DNA of 64,000 bases from Buxus sempervirens (taxonomy: Eukaryota > Streptophyta > Magnoliopsida > Buxales > Buxaceae). Positions 11,788 through 24,585 of the stretch are shown here, in pieces. Within the stretch, counting starts at the first letter, position 1; the number at the start of each line of letters is the position of its first letter. The notes beneath the pieces are model-generated. The model was not told the origin of the DNA, did no database searches, and worked only from the letters and a program-made list of their open reading frames with translations. Made by a program: the position numbers and the translations under genes. The stretch spans positions 1,302,001-1,366,000 of the forward strand of contig OX387184.1 of assembly GCA_947561395.2 (NCBI GenBank), in the 5' to 3' direction.

Positions 11788-14510
11788 AGTTTATCTACTC
11801 TATTCTATCACTATTCTGCGAATTTTAAAATTTGCTAGCTCGAAAATTGAGAGTCCTATTTGTAATCTCAAGCTTTGTTATAAAAAGCTTGGAATACATC
11901 TATATCTATATATATATACTATATTACTATCAAAAGCATGAAGCCATGAACTAGCTTAAGTGCTTTTGATTTTCATATACTTAAAATGTTCTTATTAGAG
12001 AAAAATAAAGAAGATAAGTAGAAAAAGAAGAAGAAGATGATTTTGTTCTTCTTGTGATTGTGAGCATTTCAAGATAGGGAAAATATTTATGATTTTGTTA
12101 GAAAAAATTAATTAGTTTTGCTAGTATCCGTACGCACAAAACCGTCAAACCTAGTTTTGTACATGTATTGTAACTAAAAATTCAAGCAGGGTGACGTTGG
12201 GTTGGGCTTCAAGCAGTCCAAGTTCAAGCCCGGTACTTGTTAATTTAGACATTATAAAATAAGGCCTGGTAAGCCGGCTTTGAAAGCAGGTCTAAGCTTG
12301 AGATACAGTGGGTCGGGGTCGTCCGCCATGATGGGCCAGACCTTAAACTTCCAACCGTAGCAGTAATCCATCGTCTTTCTCAATGTCCATCTTCTTTGAA
12401 ACAATCATGGCTGCTCCATTTATTCCTTTCCCACCTTCATAAGTCCTTCACCTAATAGAACCACTGAAGGCTTGTTCTCTGTAAAAGTTCTTCCACAAAG
12501 CCAAAACGAGGAAAGAAGACACCATATTTATATCAAGAACAAGAACAGAGACTTCCATAGATCCCAGCAAGCCAAGTATTCACTTCCATGAAAACCCAAT
12601 CAGAATCTCATAATCTAACATCACCCATTACTATTTATTTAAAAGACATGCCATGGCAAAACAACATCTTAATATTATTTAGAAGAAATTACAGTACTCA
12701 TATTCTCTATTTGGTATAGCAACAGCAATGTTTTTCTCCAGTCACTCGATTTTGGACGCAAAAGCCGCGCAGACAGGCAATGGTAATAACAGTCATCATC
12801 AGTCTGGCAAAGCGGCCCTTCGTAAGCACATTTAAGAACAATAGAAGGATTGATCTCAGCATCAAGAATGGAAAATCCATAATCAAAACATCATGCAATA
12901 AGGTTGATAGGACGCGCTTTTAACAGATTGAGCAAAAGAAGACAGTGACCTGCAGATTTTGCAATGAGAACAAGAGCAACCAGAAACATAGCAACTTATA
13001 GAAGCCTGGATTTTGTCATTTCCCTTCAGATTATGGATGGCCAAGGGGCTCTGACAATATGTAGTAGTCTTGTAATAATGAGAGTATATATCCATATCAA
13101 TCTTTTCCTAAAACATCATATTCAATGATTTTCTTAAATTGATATACGTGTAAAGTTTATGAATAATTTTCCTAAATTGACACACCGATATCCATTAATC
13201 CATGTAAAGATTATCAATGATTTCCCTAAATTGAAATACTGATTTGACTGATCATTGGACGCTTGGGTGGGCACTATTAAATTGTTAAATTTATTGTTAT
13301 TGCTATAAGCCTTAATTATCCTAAACTTATTCCTATATCTTTATTTATTAAAAGGATATTTTCTTTATTTTTCTGCATCTCTTTTTCCTACGTTTCGTAT
13401 CTTCATTAACATATTTTTTTTAACATGGATATTAACATATATTTTGTATGTTTATTAATACATGTTTCTATGTCTCATAATATACGTTTAAATCTGTTTA
13501 AACATATATTATGAGGTGTTTATTATATTTTAAACACATATTTTAATAAACACATCTAATATAGGTGTTTAAACACATATTTTTTTATATTAATAATCTA
13601 TAATAAAAAGGAATTAATATATGATTAATTCTTATCTTTTCAGAGTCCTAAAACACAGTTTTCTTTCTCCTCCACGTGGACATTCCCTCTTCTCTCCAAT
13701 AGTCCTTTTGTGTCCCACATTAAAATAATGTATTTATAATCAATAATTTATTAAAATAGATTATATTTGATTTTTTTCATTAATAGTCTTCGCATTATCT
13801 TTTGGGTCCCATTTCTCCAATAGATGAATTTAAATAATTATTATTAACAAAAAGGAGAACCTTTTTTTTTAAAATAGTTATTAAAATAACAATTATTAGA
13901 TAAAATAATGTTACTTATTTTATTTAATAATTGATATTATTAAAATAATTTTTTGTCAAGGAAAATAATTATTCAAATAATTGATATTGGTTTGATTACG
14001 ATAATCTTATTTTGAATTTAATTATTACTAAAAATAATTAATTTTAAATAAGAGAAATTTATTAAATTGAAAAATCAGTTTCTTTTAGAACATTATATAT
14101 TTTTAAAAAATAACATATTTTTAAATAATTTAAAATAACTGCTACATTGTATAATAGTGGGATGTTTTGTTAACATCTGTAAGCATATTTCTTTTTCTAT
14201 GTTTCCTGTATTTTTGTTCCTATGTTTTTTTCTTATTAAATATATATTGTTATTATTCCTATATATTTAGCTTTATCATGTTGTTTTGCCTTATTTCTAG
14301 GGTTCCTTTCCTATTTTCTTAAAAAGATAATTTTTTTAAATAACGTCTATCTTATTTTTGTTTATCTTCTAACGTTTTTTACCTATATTTTTTTTTACTA
14401 AGATATTTTTTTTAGGTAATGTTTATCTTGTTTTTATTTTATTGCAATTTTATTTTTGGTGTTGGCGTAGGTGTGGTTATGGATAATCTAAATAAAAGAT
14501 AAAGACAAAA
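11788..14510. other. AT-rich intergenic DNA, no gene recognised
   Basis: Long AT-rich stretch, most extreme at 13,600-14,460. A 63-codon minus-strand frame at 12,707-12,898 has no recognisable motif. No bounded transposon ends were found. Confidence 0.4.
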
Positions 14511-14514
14511 GAGA

Positions 14515-14577
14515 GTAAACGTGGATTGGGCCATTGGAGAAAGATGTGATAAGAGAGAGTGATCCTAATGAGAAAGA

Positions 14578-14628
<51 letters not shown>

Positions 14629-15250
14629 AATGTAGATGAGAGGGTAAACGTGGTTGGGGTTCCAGGACTCTGCCTGATAGGATAAGAGTAAACGTGCTTG
14701 GTTAAATCCGAATGAAAAGGAAAGAGAGTACTACAAAAAAACAAAAGGGAAGAGACTAAACGTTGATGAGAGAGTAAACATGGTTGGGTTTCTAGGACTC
14801 TTATTGATGTGATAAGAGAGAGTTAACGTGCTTGGTTAAATCCTAATGAAAAGAGAGAGAGAGAGCAAACGTCACGTGGACGACAGAGTGAGCATGGATT
14901 GGGCCATTGGAGAAAGATCTGACAAGAGAGAGTAAGGGTGGATGAGAGAATAAACGTGTATGAGGACTCTGCTTGTGTTTTTTTCGTTAGAGGACTTGAA
15001 ATCTGCTGGAGCCCTTGGTCGGAAGATCTATTGGTCCATCGGTGATGTGTGTGCCCACATAGGTGTATGAAGCCTATGTGTACATACCTTCTACCGTTGG
15101 ACCAGTTGATATGGCTTCTCGTTAGAGTGTACACGTGGATCAGAGAGAGTAAACTAAGTTAATTTTGATGTGGGGTTCAAAAGAGCCATTGGAAAAAGAA
15201 GATGTCCACATGGATGAGAGAGAGGATGAGGTTTGAGGACTCTACTTTAT
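14515..15250. repeat. degenerate purine-rich repeats with (AG)n microsatellite
   Basis: Words such as AGAGTAAACGTG, GGGCCATTGGAGAAAGAT and GGACTCTGC recur several times with variable spacing. A long uninterrupted (GA) run lies at about 14,580-14,626. It looks like a decayed tandem array grown around GAGAGA tracts. No gene was seen. Confidence 0.7.
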
Positions 15251-15279
15251 ATATATATATGATAAGTAATATATTGTTG

Positions 15280-15605
15280 CCATCATTTCCGGCTCGGCTC
15301 CAGGACGCGTGAGTGCGCGGGCGTGCTAGCATTTGTGCCGATGCAAGGAGTCAGAAACTTTTGATCCCGGCGCTGTTTGTACGTAAAACCAGACGGGTTG
15401 CGGTTTAGATACGACCCGGTCTCTTGTAGATTGGAAGACTTCTGGTTCGACGATTGCTAAGAGGGTTGGGGTTTGTCCTCCAAGGTTCTTCTCCCAATTT
15501 TATGGCAATATTGACGACAGCCACGTTGGTGGTGGCCGTTTGATGTAGAATCTGCAGAAATTGAGGGTTGTGTGGGATGACGGCCGTTTCAAGGATGGAT
15601 GGATC
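15280..15605 (+). repeat. dispersed repeat, inverted partner of 49905-50215
   Basis: The sequence from about CATCATTTCCGGCTCGG through GGTTTGTCCTCCAAGGTTC to the GGTGGTGGCCG block matches the reverse complement of 49905-50215 with point differences. In the second copy about 40 codons read open (VCPPRFFFQFYDN..., minus strand), so it may be a piece of a retroelement or captured gene. Family not recognised. Confidence 0.65.
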
Positions 15606-16254
15606 GTGTAGGGTGACTGTAACGCCTCGGATTCGTGTTGTTCAATAAAGGTATAACACATCTCACGGAGTGTTAGGTAAGGATCTAAAACTGATGTGAT
15701 CGCTGGAAAATCACCTCATTTACCATATCAGAGTGCACAACAAAATATTAACTAAGAAGTCCAAAATAATCTTTAATTATAATCAAATGATTCCACATCA
15801 ACTACTTTATTACATTTCCAAAATCAAATGAGTCAAAGTTCCAATCTAAAATAAACCTACTAGTTTATGGAACATAGTAATAGTCTTCCCCTCTATAAGT
15901 ATCAGTCGGATCTAACCCAGTACGCGCCTCACCATGAGTATCTGAAAACAAAACAAAAACAAATGGGATGAGATACAAATATCTCAGCGAATAGCATATG
16001 CATGCAAAAATAGTTATTAACAGTTATAAACATGCCTCGATAAATAACGAACACAAATACGTTAATAGAGATAAATTCGAAATGGAAATCCAGAATTCCA
16101 ATAATAGTTCCCATCAAAGACAAACCATAGTACCGATAAATCAACGAAAGGTCAATGTCATGCATATTGCTTAAATTGGTTAATTAACATGTTAAGGCAT
16201 CCACACCTCCATGTACACAGTTCAGGCCTACTTAGGGTTTCAGACACTCTGAAA
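15606..16254. other. unclassified AT-rich repeat-like sequence abutting a truncated hAT copy
   Basis: Begins near TGTAACGCCTCGGATTCG and ends exactly where homology to the intact hAT transposon starts (16255). The style resembles plant LTR-retrotransposon DNA, but I could not find paired LTRs or a primer-binding site. Confidence 0.35.
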
Positions 16255-18003
16255 CGTTCGCACTCATACACACGAAACAGAGGAACCGGCTAGCTTATCA
16301 GAGGTTACAGAAGTTGGTCTTCTGCCATTATAACATGAGGCTGAGGACGAAGCAGTTAGAGATAGAGCACGGCACCGCCGCCACAACTGTGAAGGATCCT
16401 TTGGATGTGTTATTCAGTAATGAAGTCGATGACGAGGATCCATTTGCAGAGTGGGTTAGATGTGTTAAGATGGATCAGCCTGATCGTAGTCCTAGCCCAG
16501 TCATATCACAGGCTGCAGCAGAGTTGGGCATCGATGTAGACGCAGCTATGGAGGAGGAGAGGGGGGAGGTTCGCGGAGACTCATTGGATAACCTCATCAG
16601 AGTTGTTCCTTCCTCCGCTACTGCGACGACACCAGCCCCAGTCCCAGCCCGTAGGTATGTTTCATTGTCAGAGGAGGAGGAGGAGGAGGAGGAGGAGGAG
16701 GAGGAGGAGACTGATGAGCACATTGAGGGGGAGACAGATGATGAGGATGAATCCGGATCTTCAGATGATGATGATGGAGATGGTGGTGCTAGTGGTGGTT
16801 ATGGTGATTATGGTGGTTATGGTGATGTTGGCACCAGTGGCCCGGGGTTGAGCCCATTTACTGGAGAGGCGGCTTTCCATCATAACACACAGGATAATGA
16901 CCACGGAGATAGAGATCGTGATGAGAGTGGGGGATATTCCTTTTAGAGGAGGAAAGGCAAGGAGAGACATCATACAGGGATGTACGATGACTCGTCCTCC
17001 GTGGCACAGAGTTTTGGATCTTTAGATGTTGGAGGATCATCGAGTTTTTATGGAGAGCAGTATCCTCACTATCCACCACAGCTGACCCAGGGACACTATT
17101 CAGCCTACTATCCTCAGCAGTTTGGGCCAGTAGATTCATCAGATAGTAGTAGTTACAGTACATCATACGGATATCCTGGAGCACACATGCAGACATCTGA
17201 TCCATTTGGGATCTTTCCAATGAATCCATATCCGTACGGCTATTATCCTATGCCTGTTGTATCTGTTGGTATTGGAGTTGCAGCAGTAGCCTGTCCATAC
17301 GAGCATCCCGGTTATCCTACGCCGTCTCTTCCGTCACCACCAGAGCAAGAGACGTGCTACTATTATGATGATTTCCCTCTAGTTGGTATTATGGCTCACA
17401 TGACACAGGAGGAGTATGAGCAACATGTCCTTGCATATAAGAGAGAATTCAGATTCCGGATGGGATGGATGCACTACTGTCATTTTATTGGCGAGAGATC
17501 AGGGTTTGAGCCACCACGTCATTCATTTCATGTTTGATTTGACGGTATGATTATATGTTTTTTACTTTATATATTGTTGTTTTAGTTTAATTTAAAATTT
17601 GGATCCTCTTTGTTATTTTTTATTTAAAGTTTAAACACAGCGAACACCGGCATCACCCCGATAGGCCTGATCATTACATTTACATGCCACATTGTGTTTT
17701 TATGATTCCTGAGATATAGTATTGATGCTTATGGTAATTTAAGTGCAATTTTGAAGTATATAACTTATGCTTGTTTAGTTGTTGCAAAATTTAGCATTTT
17801 TTTGGGAAAAAAAGCACACAGAAGTGTTTCTGTCAAAACTTCGTCGGCACGCGCCTGCATGCCAACGAAATTTCGTTCGATTCGCCAGAAACCACAAAAA
17901 AATTGGTTTTCCGGCGAATCGACGGCATTTTTCCGGCGTGCCGACGAAATGTCGTTCGGTGCCCTGGGTGGCACACCCAGGTGCACCGAAATTCAAAACC
18001 TTG
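16255..18003 (+). pseudogene. 5'-truncated hAT transposon copy with broken transposase
   Basis: Collinear with 28385-30122 of the intact hAT element. It starts inside the C-terminal hAT dimerisation region (HTKQRNRLAYQRLQKL equivalent) and runs to the terminal AACCTTG end at 18003. The transposase frame is broken by an in-frame TAG at about 16945, just after SGGYSF, where the intact copy reads CAG. The Glu tract is expanded by a GAG/GGA triplet run at 16,670-16,710. Everything upstream, including the zinc finger and catalytic domain, is missing, so this copy cannot encode a transposase. Confidence 0.9.
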
Positions 18004-18059
18004 GGTATAACCACATCCACATGTGCAATGGTGATTGTTTTGCGGTCGATTACAACAAT

Positions 18060-18210
18060 TGAGATCTTGTGCAACCTTTATCTACAACCTTATATGTAGC
18101 TTTTCACAGGATTGTTTAAAAATTTACAAATATGCCATTCACAATACACATGGCATAATCCTGTGAAAAGTTGCATATAAGATTGTAGATAAAGGTTGTT
18201 CAGGATCTCA
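18060..18210. mobile_element. fold-back MITE, 151 bp
   Basis: The left arm (TGAGATCTTGTGCAACC... through TTTTCACAGGATT) and right arm are near-perfect inverted copies of about 55 bp separated by a short spacer. Differences include TGTG versus TGAA and a few transitions. No clear target duplication was found, so the superfamily is uncertain. Confidence 0.8.
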
Positions 18211-18930
18211 TCTGCGATTACAATAGGTGCAGAAGAGTAAGGAAGTATCTTCATGGTTGGTCCATCTTTGCTTGGAAATTTATGGCAGCCTCGTCATATC
18301 ATAGAATATAAATATTGGAAGATTCCTAGAAATTTCAAAGAGAGCTAGTGTCCCTCTAGTGCGGATGGTGGGCTAGGTCTTCCTATGCTCGGAAGAAAGA
18401 AAAGGTCATGGGGACCACAAAAAGACGGAAACAAGGATCAAGAACAGACGGTGCTTTTGAGGTTCATACACATATATAATTACAAAAAGAGATGGAGCCT
18501 TGTTCTTTAAGACTGACTAAGGCTTGGCCCCTAGACTTTCTTTGGATTGGAGTTAACGAGGAAGTCTTTGGGGTTGACTTGTAGTCAAATTGGCTATCAA
18601 GTATCGGATTTTGTTCATCACAAAACGCGGAAACGCTTTGAATTGTAAACAATATTTTATTGATTTCTCTGGTCTAATGGCATCATATCATAGACGGATG
18701 ACTGTGAAGGGAACCTAGAAAAATGACCACTCAACACCAAGCATGGTTATTCTCTTTTAGTTCTTCTTATTCAGAAAATAACAATTGCCTCCTCTCCCTT
18801 CTGGTTTGTGTTCTAGATAAATTCCTCTTCCAAGTGGAGTAGATTGACGTTCAAACTAGTCTAAAATTATTTGACGTAAACAATTATTTTCAAAGAGTTT
18901 TTCAACAATTTATCAATATCTAATTAATTA
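18211..18930. other. intergenic, nothing recognised
   Basis: No conserved frame. A 62-codon minus-strand frame at 18,464-18,652 lacks any family signal. Confidence 0.4.
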
Positions 18931-18932
18931 AA

Positions 18933-20273
18933 GGAAAATTTGGTTTTTAGTGATATTTTTTCACAATAATTCAGATTCAGTTAACTAATTCTTGAAAATT
19001 GAGAATTAGTGATACAAGGGAAAATTTCAGAAAAGTGCTACTTTACAGGCAATATTCGAAAAATATGCCATAAAGATGCATAATTTCAGAAACATGCCAC
19101 TTTTGAGATTTAATTTCAGAAAGGGGTCATTGCACGTTTGGCATATTTGCAATGCCCAAATTACCCCTAAATAAAAGGGGGAAAGGAGCTTCTCTCCTCC
19201 GCTATTCATTTCCAAAAAACGCAAAGGGCGATTTCTCTCCGATGAAGACGACCCCTTTTCCTCTCCTTTTTCCCGTTCCTTCGTTTTTTAGAGATTCTCT
19301 TTCTCTTTGTAGCTCAATCTCTCTGATTCTGTCTGTAGCCGAAATCTGTGGGCTATTTCGATAGATTGAGGGGAAGAATGAACCTTGGAGGTCTTGGATC
19401 GGGCAGCCAGGTTGTTTTCTCAAGTGGATTGTGGTAAAATTTGAGTTTTTTTGTTCGAATCGGTTGATAATCGTCGGAAATCATGTTTCTTCTTGATTGG
19501 TTCTACGGTGTTCTAGCGTCCCTGGGTCTATGGCAGAAAGAGGCCAAGATCTTGTTTCTAGGGCTTGATAATGTTGGAAAGACAACGTTGCTTCACATGT
19601 TGAAAGATTAGATTACTTTTCTTTTTGTTCTCTTTTATTCCTATTTTATTACGGATTTTTTACTGTAGTAATGATTTCATAGGGAAAATATGATTTATGA
19701 AGATTTCTTAGTTTTTTTTTTCTAAGATGTCTTGTTCGATTGATTTCAGAGATTAGTTCAGCATCAGCCAACACAGTATCCGACATCGGAAGAATTGAGT
19801 TTTGGAAAAATCAAGTTCAAGGCCTTCGATTTGGGAGGGCATCAGATCGCTCGCAGAGTCTGGAAGGACTACTACGCCAAGGTACTATTGAATTGCAAAA
19901 TCAAGATTAGATTTGTTGCTATGTCACGTTTATTTAGTGAGTTGATTCTCCTTAAACATATTTTTATGTGTCAAGGCACTGTAGTTTGCTTCTTTCTTAA
20001 TTTTATTGTTTATGGCCGAAGTACCTTCAATACATAGATTTTCAATTGTTTTTGTCATTTATGAGCAATGTTAATGTTCTGGAGCTTGTTCGTGGCCCTT
20101 TTACATGATTTTTGAAGCTCTTTTTCCATTTTCAGACTTTTGCAATCAAATTGATGTTTGTGAAGTTTTATTAGTTTGATTGGAGATACATAACATGTGG
20201 ATTAGAAGTTAGGCTCAGTTTGGATTTGCTGTTAGAAAGCTACTGTCAAAAGTGTGAAAGCAAGGGTTCTTCT
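18933..20273 (+). repeat. SAR1-containing repeat, copy A
   Basis: Homologous, in opposite orientation, to 32039-33594. Homology covers a Mutator-like terminus (GGAAAATTTGGTTTTTAGTG), a 5' leader, two SAR1 exons and intron, and ends at GTGTGAAAGCAA. Copy A lacks the internal fold-back present in copy B (33319-33513). Duplication including the TIR-like end suggests a mobile unit that carried a gene fragment, possibly Pack-MULE-like. The second end was not found. Confidence 0.75.
19483..19881 (+). pseudogene. SAR1 small GTPase fragment, copy A
   Basis: Exon 1 (19483-19611) encodes [20 protein letters not shown] and the P-loop GLDNVGKTT of SAR1, the COPII coat GTPase. Exon 2 (19750-19881) encodes [19 protein letters not shown] and the switch II block [18 protein letters not shown]. 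The codon that should be Glu at the end of exon 1 is TAG, and the following donor is AT rather than GT. The rest of the GTPase (NKID and the C-terminal blocks) is absent. It is therefore a non-functional fragment with its original intron kept, i.e. copied from DNA rather than from mRNA. Confidence 0.9.
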
Positions 20274-20687
20274 AGATGAGATGTTAAATGGGACTTGAAT
20301 GATTCTTGAGTTTATTTTCTAGGTTTCTTCCCTTTTATAACTCTTCTTTCTTTTATAAAGTAGATTCCTCATTAAAGAAAAAAATTTATTGCATCTTAAG
20401 AGAAAATTTATCACATCTTGAGAGTCTTGTAAACTTTTATCTATCTGGATATTTTTCATCATCATTTTATCTTTTATATTGAATCCATTTTTTTCTCATC
20501 TTGAAAATTTATTACATTTTTTTCTCTCCTTTGGGCTTGATGATGCCTTTTTGAAAATTGAAAAGAAATGAAAATCTCTTCCAAATTTTAGTGGTTCCAA
20601 ACACATTGTTATAATTATATGCCGTCCAAACTCATCTTTGTTGGCTCCTCACACTAGTAATTTTGACGAACTTTTTATCCTTTGCAG

Positions 20688-21109
20688 GTGGCTTACACTT
20701 TTGATGCAAGTCCTGATGCAGTTCTTATTGCACGAAATAGAAAAATTGCTACCCTTTTGCTTAAAAGGCTTCTCTTCTACTTTCCTCACACATCTGGATA
20801 CTGATCTGAATAGGTATTGTGTTTTCTGTTATAGGCATGTTGCGACAAATACTTTGACGCATCATTACTCTTTTTCTTTTCCCCAGTTATGTACTTGGAG
20901 ATAAATCGATGCTAAAAGATTCTGGTTGCTAGTCGATGAGGGATGTGGAAGCTTTGCAGCCGTCTCCAGAAATTAAGGATAACAATCAAACTCAGAAGTA
21001 TAAAGGCAATGTTAGTTATTTTATATGCACAAGACCCGGGACAGGTCCGGTTTTGCTTGCCGACGAAGGTCAAGCTCTTCTGAATCCTAAGACTGGGCTT
21101 CCCAACTAA
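20688..21109 (+). pseudogene. mevalonate diphosphate decarboxylase C-terminal fragment
   Basis: Two exons of the C-terminus of diphosphomevalonate decarboxylase, the enzyme that makes isopentenyl diphosphate in the cytosolic mevalonate pathway. Exon 20688 to about 20812 reads [19 protein letters not shown] then [11 protein letters not shown]. The exon from 20887 reads [41 protein letters not shown] and ends [15 protein letters not shown]. A frameshift near DTDLN and an in-frame TAG after SGC break it. The N-terminal three quarters are missing. It lies ~800 bp downstream of the SAR1 fragment on the same strand and is not in SAR1 copy B. Confidence 0.88.
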
Positions 21110-21369
21110 GCAGCTTCAGGGAGATGCATTTCTTGTATTCGAGTTCTTCTTCTGAATTCGCTCCTTGACTTTTGGTGTTTCTTAAAAAAATTTGCAGATT
21201 TCATGACCTGTCATGTTTGCTAGTTGCTTGATTTTTGGTTGACATAATTGGGGTTTTGAAGTATTGTTGATCCTCCTAGAAGCATAGAGTTCATGCTTTT
21301 AGCTTACTTTGCAATTTCAGATTCTCAGATTGGTAGTTCTCCTTTTTTTTCCTAAATTACAAATCTTAG

Positions 21370-23640
21370 GACATGAGGTTTGCAGTGTCTGGGTGTGAGA
21401 CATGGGAAAATCACCGGAATGATCATCCCTCCGTCAACACACGGGCTCAACGCAAAAATGGGAGAGTCGCCACCATTCATGATTTTGGGGTGAGAATGGA
21501 CACCAAAGAGTTCAAAATAATTAAAAAGTGCAAAAATGCCAATTCTAAGGTAAAAATAACCCTACTTGAAAATCAAATCCAGAGATGGGTAAGGGGATTA
21601 GATTATGAACAGGGGAAGGTGTTAGGCACCCCCATTCACCCACACAAGGTGGTTGCCAAGTATTTATTCATGCTAAAAAGAACATAAGAAGCTTGCTAAA
21701 AATCACGAAAAAGCCTTGAAAAAGGAACAATGTATGATATTTTCACATGAAGATCCAAATGGATTTTAGATCTTCTCTTATGTCAATATCACTTCTGGAA
21801 TACCACAAAAGGATGGAAATCAAAGCACAAGTTGCTCAAAACTAAGTTGAATCAAATCCGGGAAGTTTGGTAAAAAGTATGCCATTTGCCTTAAAATCAT
21901 TCAAATCCAATATTAAATTGAACCAAACTAAATCCATTTGAAAGATTAGGGCAAATAAGAATTTCATGCAAAATTTCAATCCATTCCGATAAAAATCCTA
22001 GGAGTTATGCTCCTTTGAAGTTGCTGCTGGGGATTTTTAAAAGTGATAAGTGGGCAACTTTGAAAAATTGTCTAGAAAAATCCACTACATAAAAATCCAC
22101 GAAATTTGGTGTGATTGAAGTCTGTATGGCCATCTTTCAACAGAAACTAGCCTCATACAAAAATCCCTTCGAATGTGCCTTGGGTGGTCTCCCGAACAGG
22201 CCCCGAAGATCACAGATTTACCCAGAAAAGTACAAATGAACAGTTCTGAGTAAATTGGCTACCAATAATTCAAATGGAATCCAAAAATTATGAAACCAAC
22301 TGGATTTGAAAATAGACTCATAAAGGAGTGCATAGAAACAAAAATCATTCGAATCGGACTTAAATCGAACACATGGCGCTCCGTCGAAGTGACAAGTTCT
22401 GTATTTGAACCTGAACTGTCCACTCAACTTCGACAGAGAGGTGTCAAAAATCCGCTAGATAGAAATTTGTGAAATTTGGTGGACATAAACTAGACAGCCT
22501 CACCTTTCCCATGGTTCTGAAATCGCCCCAAAATTCATCCGGATGATGAAGTTATGGGCATCCGAAGTAGGGGTACAGGTGCTGTCAAGCTAAGCCATTC
22601 TTGAAGAAAAAACCAAATCCGAAAATTGATACAAATATGTGATTCGTGCAAGATGAACACAAATACTTTAAAAATCATCCAAAAGGCATTCAAGAATTGA
22701 TTGAGGCCATTTATTTGAGATTTATCACAATAAATGCAATAAACCCCAAATATGAGCCTATCCCGCCAAAATGGTGATATGTATGTGCAAGTGTAAAAAA
22801 CCAAACAAGATCAATAGCATGCATACATATTCATCCAAATAGGGTTCTAAGATAGCCTAGGGTTCCGTTCCATTATCGTTTCCCTCTGTTCTCTCTCCCC
22901 GTTAAACACGGTTCTTCAAGATAATCAAGGGTACTTTGAATATGGAACGGTTTACAATCAATCAAAAAGGCCTTATGCTACATGGGTTCTAGCACTAGGG
23001 TCAATCCCCAGTCTCGTTTCTCCTAGATCCGCCTTCACGTTTTACGGCTAGGGGAGTCTTGAGATACTTTGAGCCGGGGAAGGATTTCCACACATACAAA
23101 CAAGGCTTTACACTACAGAAAGGTAGAAGAAGAGATCTAGATCTAGGAATGTAAAGACAGAAAAATAAAAAGAAAAGTTGAGGCTTGCCTGAGTTCTGGA
23201 GGCGATTCCACAGCGGTTTTCTTCTTCTCTTGGAGTTCTTCTTTGCGAGAATTCAAAACAAGAGTTGTGTGTCATTTGCTTGAGGAGGAGCCTCCTATTT
23301 ATAGGCAAAGGCTAGGGTTAGGGTTGGTGAGAATGGTAGACACAACATAAGGTCTATAGCCCCCCAACCTTAACCCTAAGGTTATTTCCGCGATTTCCCC
23401 TCATTTAATGAGGGACATGATGGTAAAAGTGAAAAGCTATCGGAAAACCCTAATTTTGAGCAAACTTAAGGTATCTGGTATGTCAGGCCGGATAACAAAG
23501 GGCTTTAAGGTATCCGGTACATGGTACCAGATACACTAAGGCTCACATGTATCCGGTATGAGTATCCGGATACGGGGAGGAGTACTTGTATCCGGATACA
23601 GGTAAAAGTTTATTTTCTTCAAATTCTGTGCTGGCATTCC
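21370..23640. other. unclassified repeat-like region, probably LTR-retrotransposon derived
   Basis: Starts with GTGTGAGACATGGGAAAATC and GGGAGAGTCGCCACC, followed by GGGGAAGGTGTTAGGCACCC; I associate this style with plant LTR elements. It ends in a stretch with TATTTATAGGC (23,294-23,304) and recurring TATCCGGATAC words (23,460-23,610). No polyprotein domain is present. Classification is tentative. Confidence 0.4.
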
Positions 23641-24056
23641 AGGAGATAATGATTTTTGATGATTGTTTGTGCAATTTGGGGTGTCTACACTGGGTCCAGT
23701 GGGACATTCTATATGCACGTCCAGATGCCATTTTGCTTCAATATAAGGCAAAGCTTATTCTGTTTGTGGCTGTTTGTGGGGCAACAGACTTGGTTGTTTG
23801 TTGCTAAAGTCTAGAATATGTAATGTGAAATGGTGCTCTGGCTAACCCGGGCTGTTCCATCTGGTAAGACGTCCCTCCAATTAGCAACACTAAGCTTATC
23901 TGTACTTACTGTATGTACAATAAAAAAGGCCCCTTTGGAAATTGTGCCAAGCATTTTTTTGACCTTTTAATGTTGTTTTATCCTTTATATTTGCATGGTT
24001 AAATTTATACTTTTTCATTTTTTACATTTCAAAAGATGTCTTTAAACAATTTTTAG
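23641..24056. other. intergenic, nothing recognised
   Basis: No family signature in any frame. It separates the retroelement-like block from the CTCGAG minisatellite. Confidence 0.4.
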
Positions 24057-24538
24057 TAAGGACATTCTAGTATGGCTCAAGCGCATCAATATCGGACTCG
24101 ATCTATTTTGTATTTCACTCGAGCATAGTTTACGTAGGGTTCAAGCGCATCAATATCGGACTCGAGGTATTTTATTAAAGGCTCGAGCGTAGCATACATG
24201 GAACTTGAGTGTTGCATACGTGAGACTCAAGCTAAGTTACGTAGGATTCAAGCCTATCAATATGAGACTCGAGCGTATTTTATTGAAGGGTCGAGCGTAT
24301 CATACGTGGGATTCGAGCATATCATACGTGGGACTCGAGCATAGCATATCGGGACTCGAGCGTATCATATGTGGGACTCGAGCTATTTTATTGAGGACTC
24401 GAGCGTATCATACCGGGACTCGAGCGTATCATACGTGGGACTCGAGCTATTTTATTGAGGACTCGAGCGTATCATATGTGGGACTCGAGCGTATCATATG
24501 TGGGACTCGAGCTATTTTATTGAGGACTCGAGCCTAGC
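24057..24538. repeat. CTCGAG minisatellite, left block
   Basis: Tandem ~21-22-bp monomers carrying GGACTCGAGC, with variants CGTATCATACGTG, CTATTTTATTGA and CATACATG. The proximal part is more diverged (CTCAAGC forms). It is interrupted by the hAT element at 24539 and resumes at 30123. Confidence 0.93.
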
Positions 24539-24585
24539 CAAGGTTTACAATTTCGGCGGCACGCCGCCAAAATTTCGGTTTCCGG

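Noticed and set aside
12707..13095. Two overlapping minus-strand frames with Cys-rich ends
   Set aside because: They do not share a frame or splice sites and match no secreted Cys-rich peptide pattern I know.
15650..15657. GGTATAAC matching the 8 bases after the truncated hAT copy's right end (18004-18011)
   Set aside because: Looked like a target duplication, but the sequence after 15657 is not a hAT terminus; chance occurrence over ~2.4 kb is plausible.
16475..16723. Minus-strand poly-Ser frame over the hAT acidic tract (also 28605-28868)
   Set aside because: Shadow of the GAG/GAT-rich acidic coding region on the other strand.
24205..24537. Open plus-strand frame of 110 codons in the CTCGAG minisatellite
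   Set aside because: It follows the repeat period (WDSSYFI, GLERIICGTRAI units) and has no start context or domain; the openness comes from repeat length and lack of stop words.
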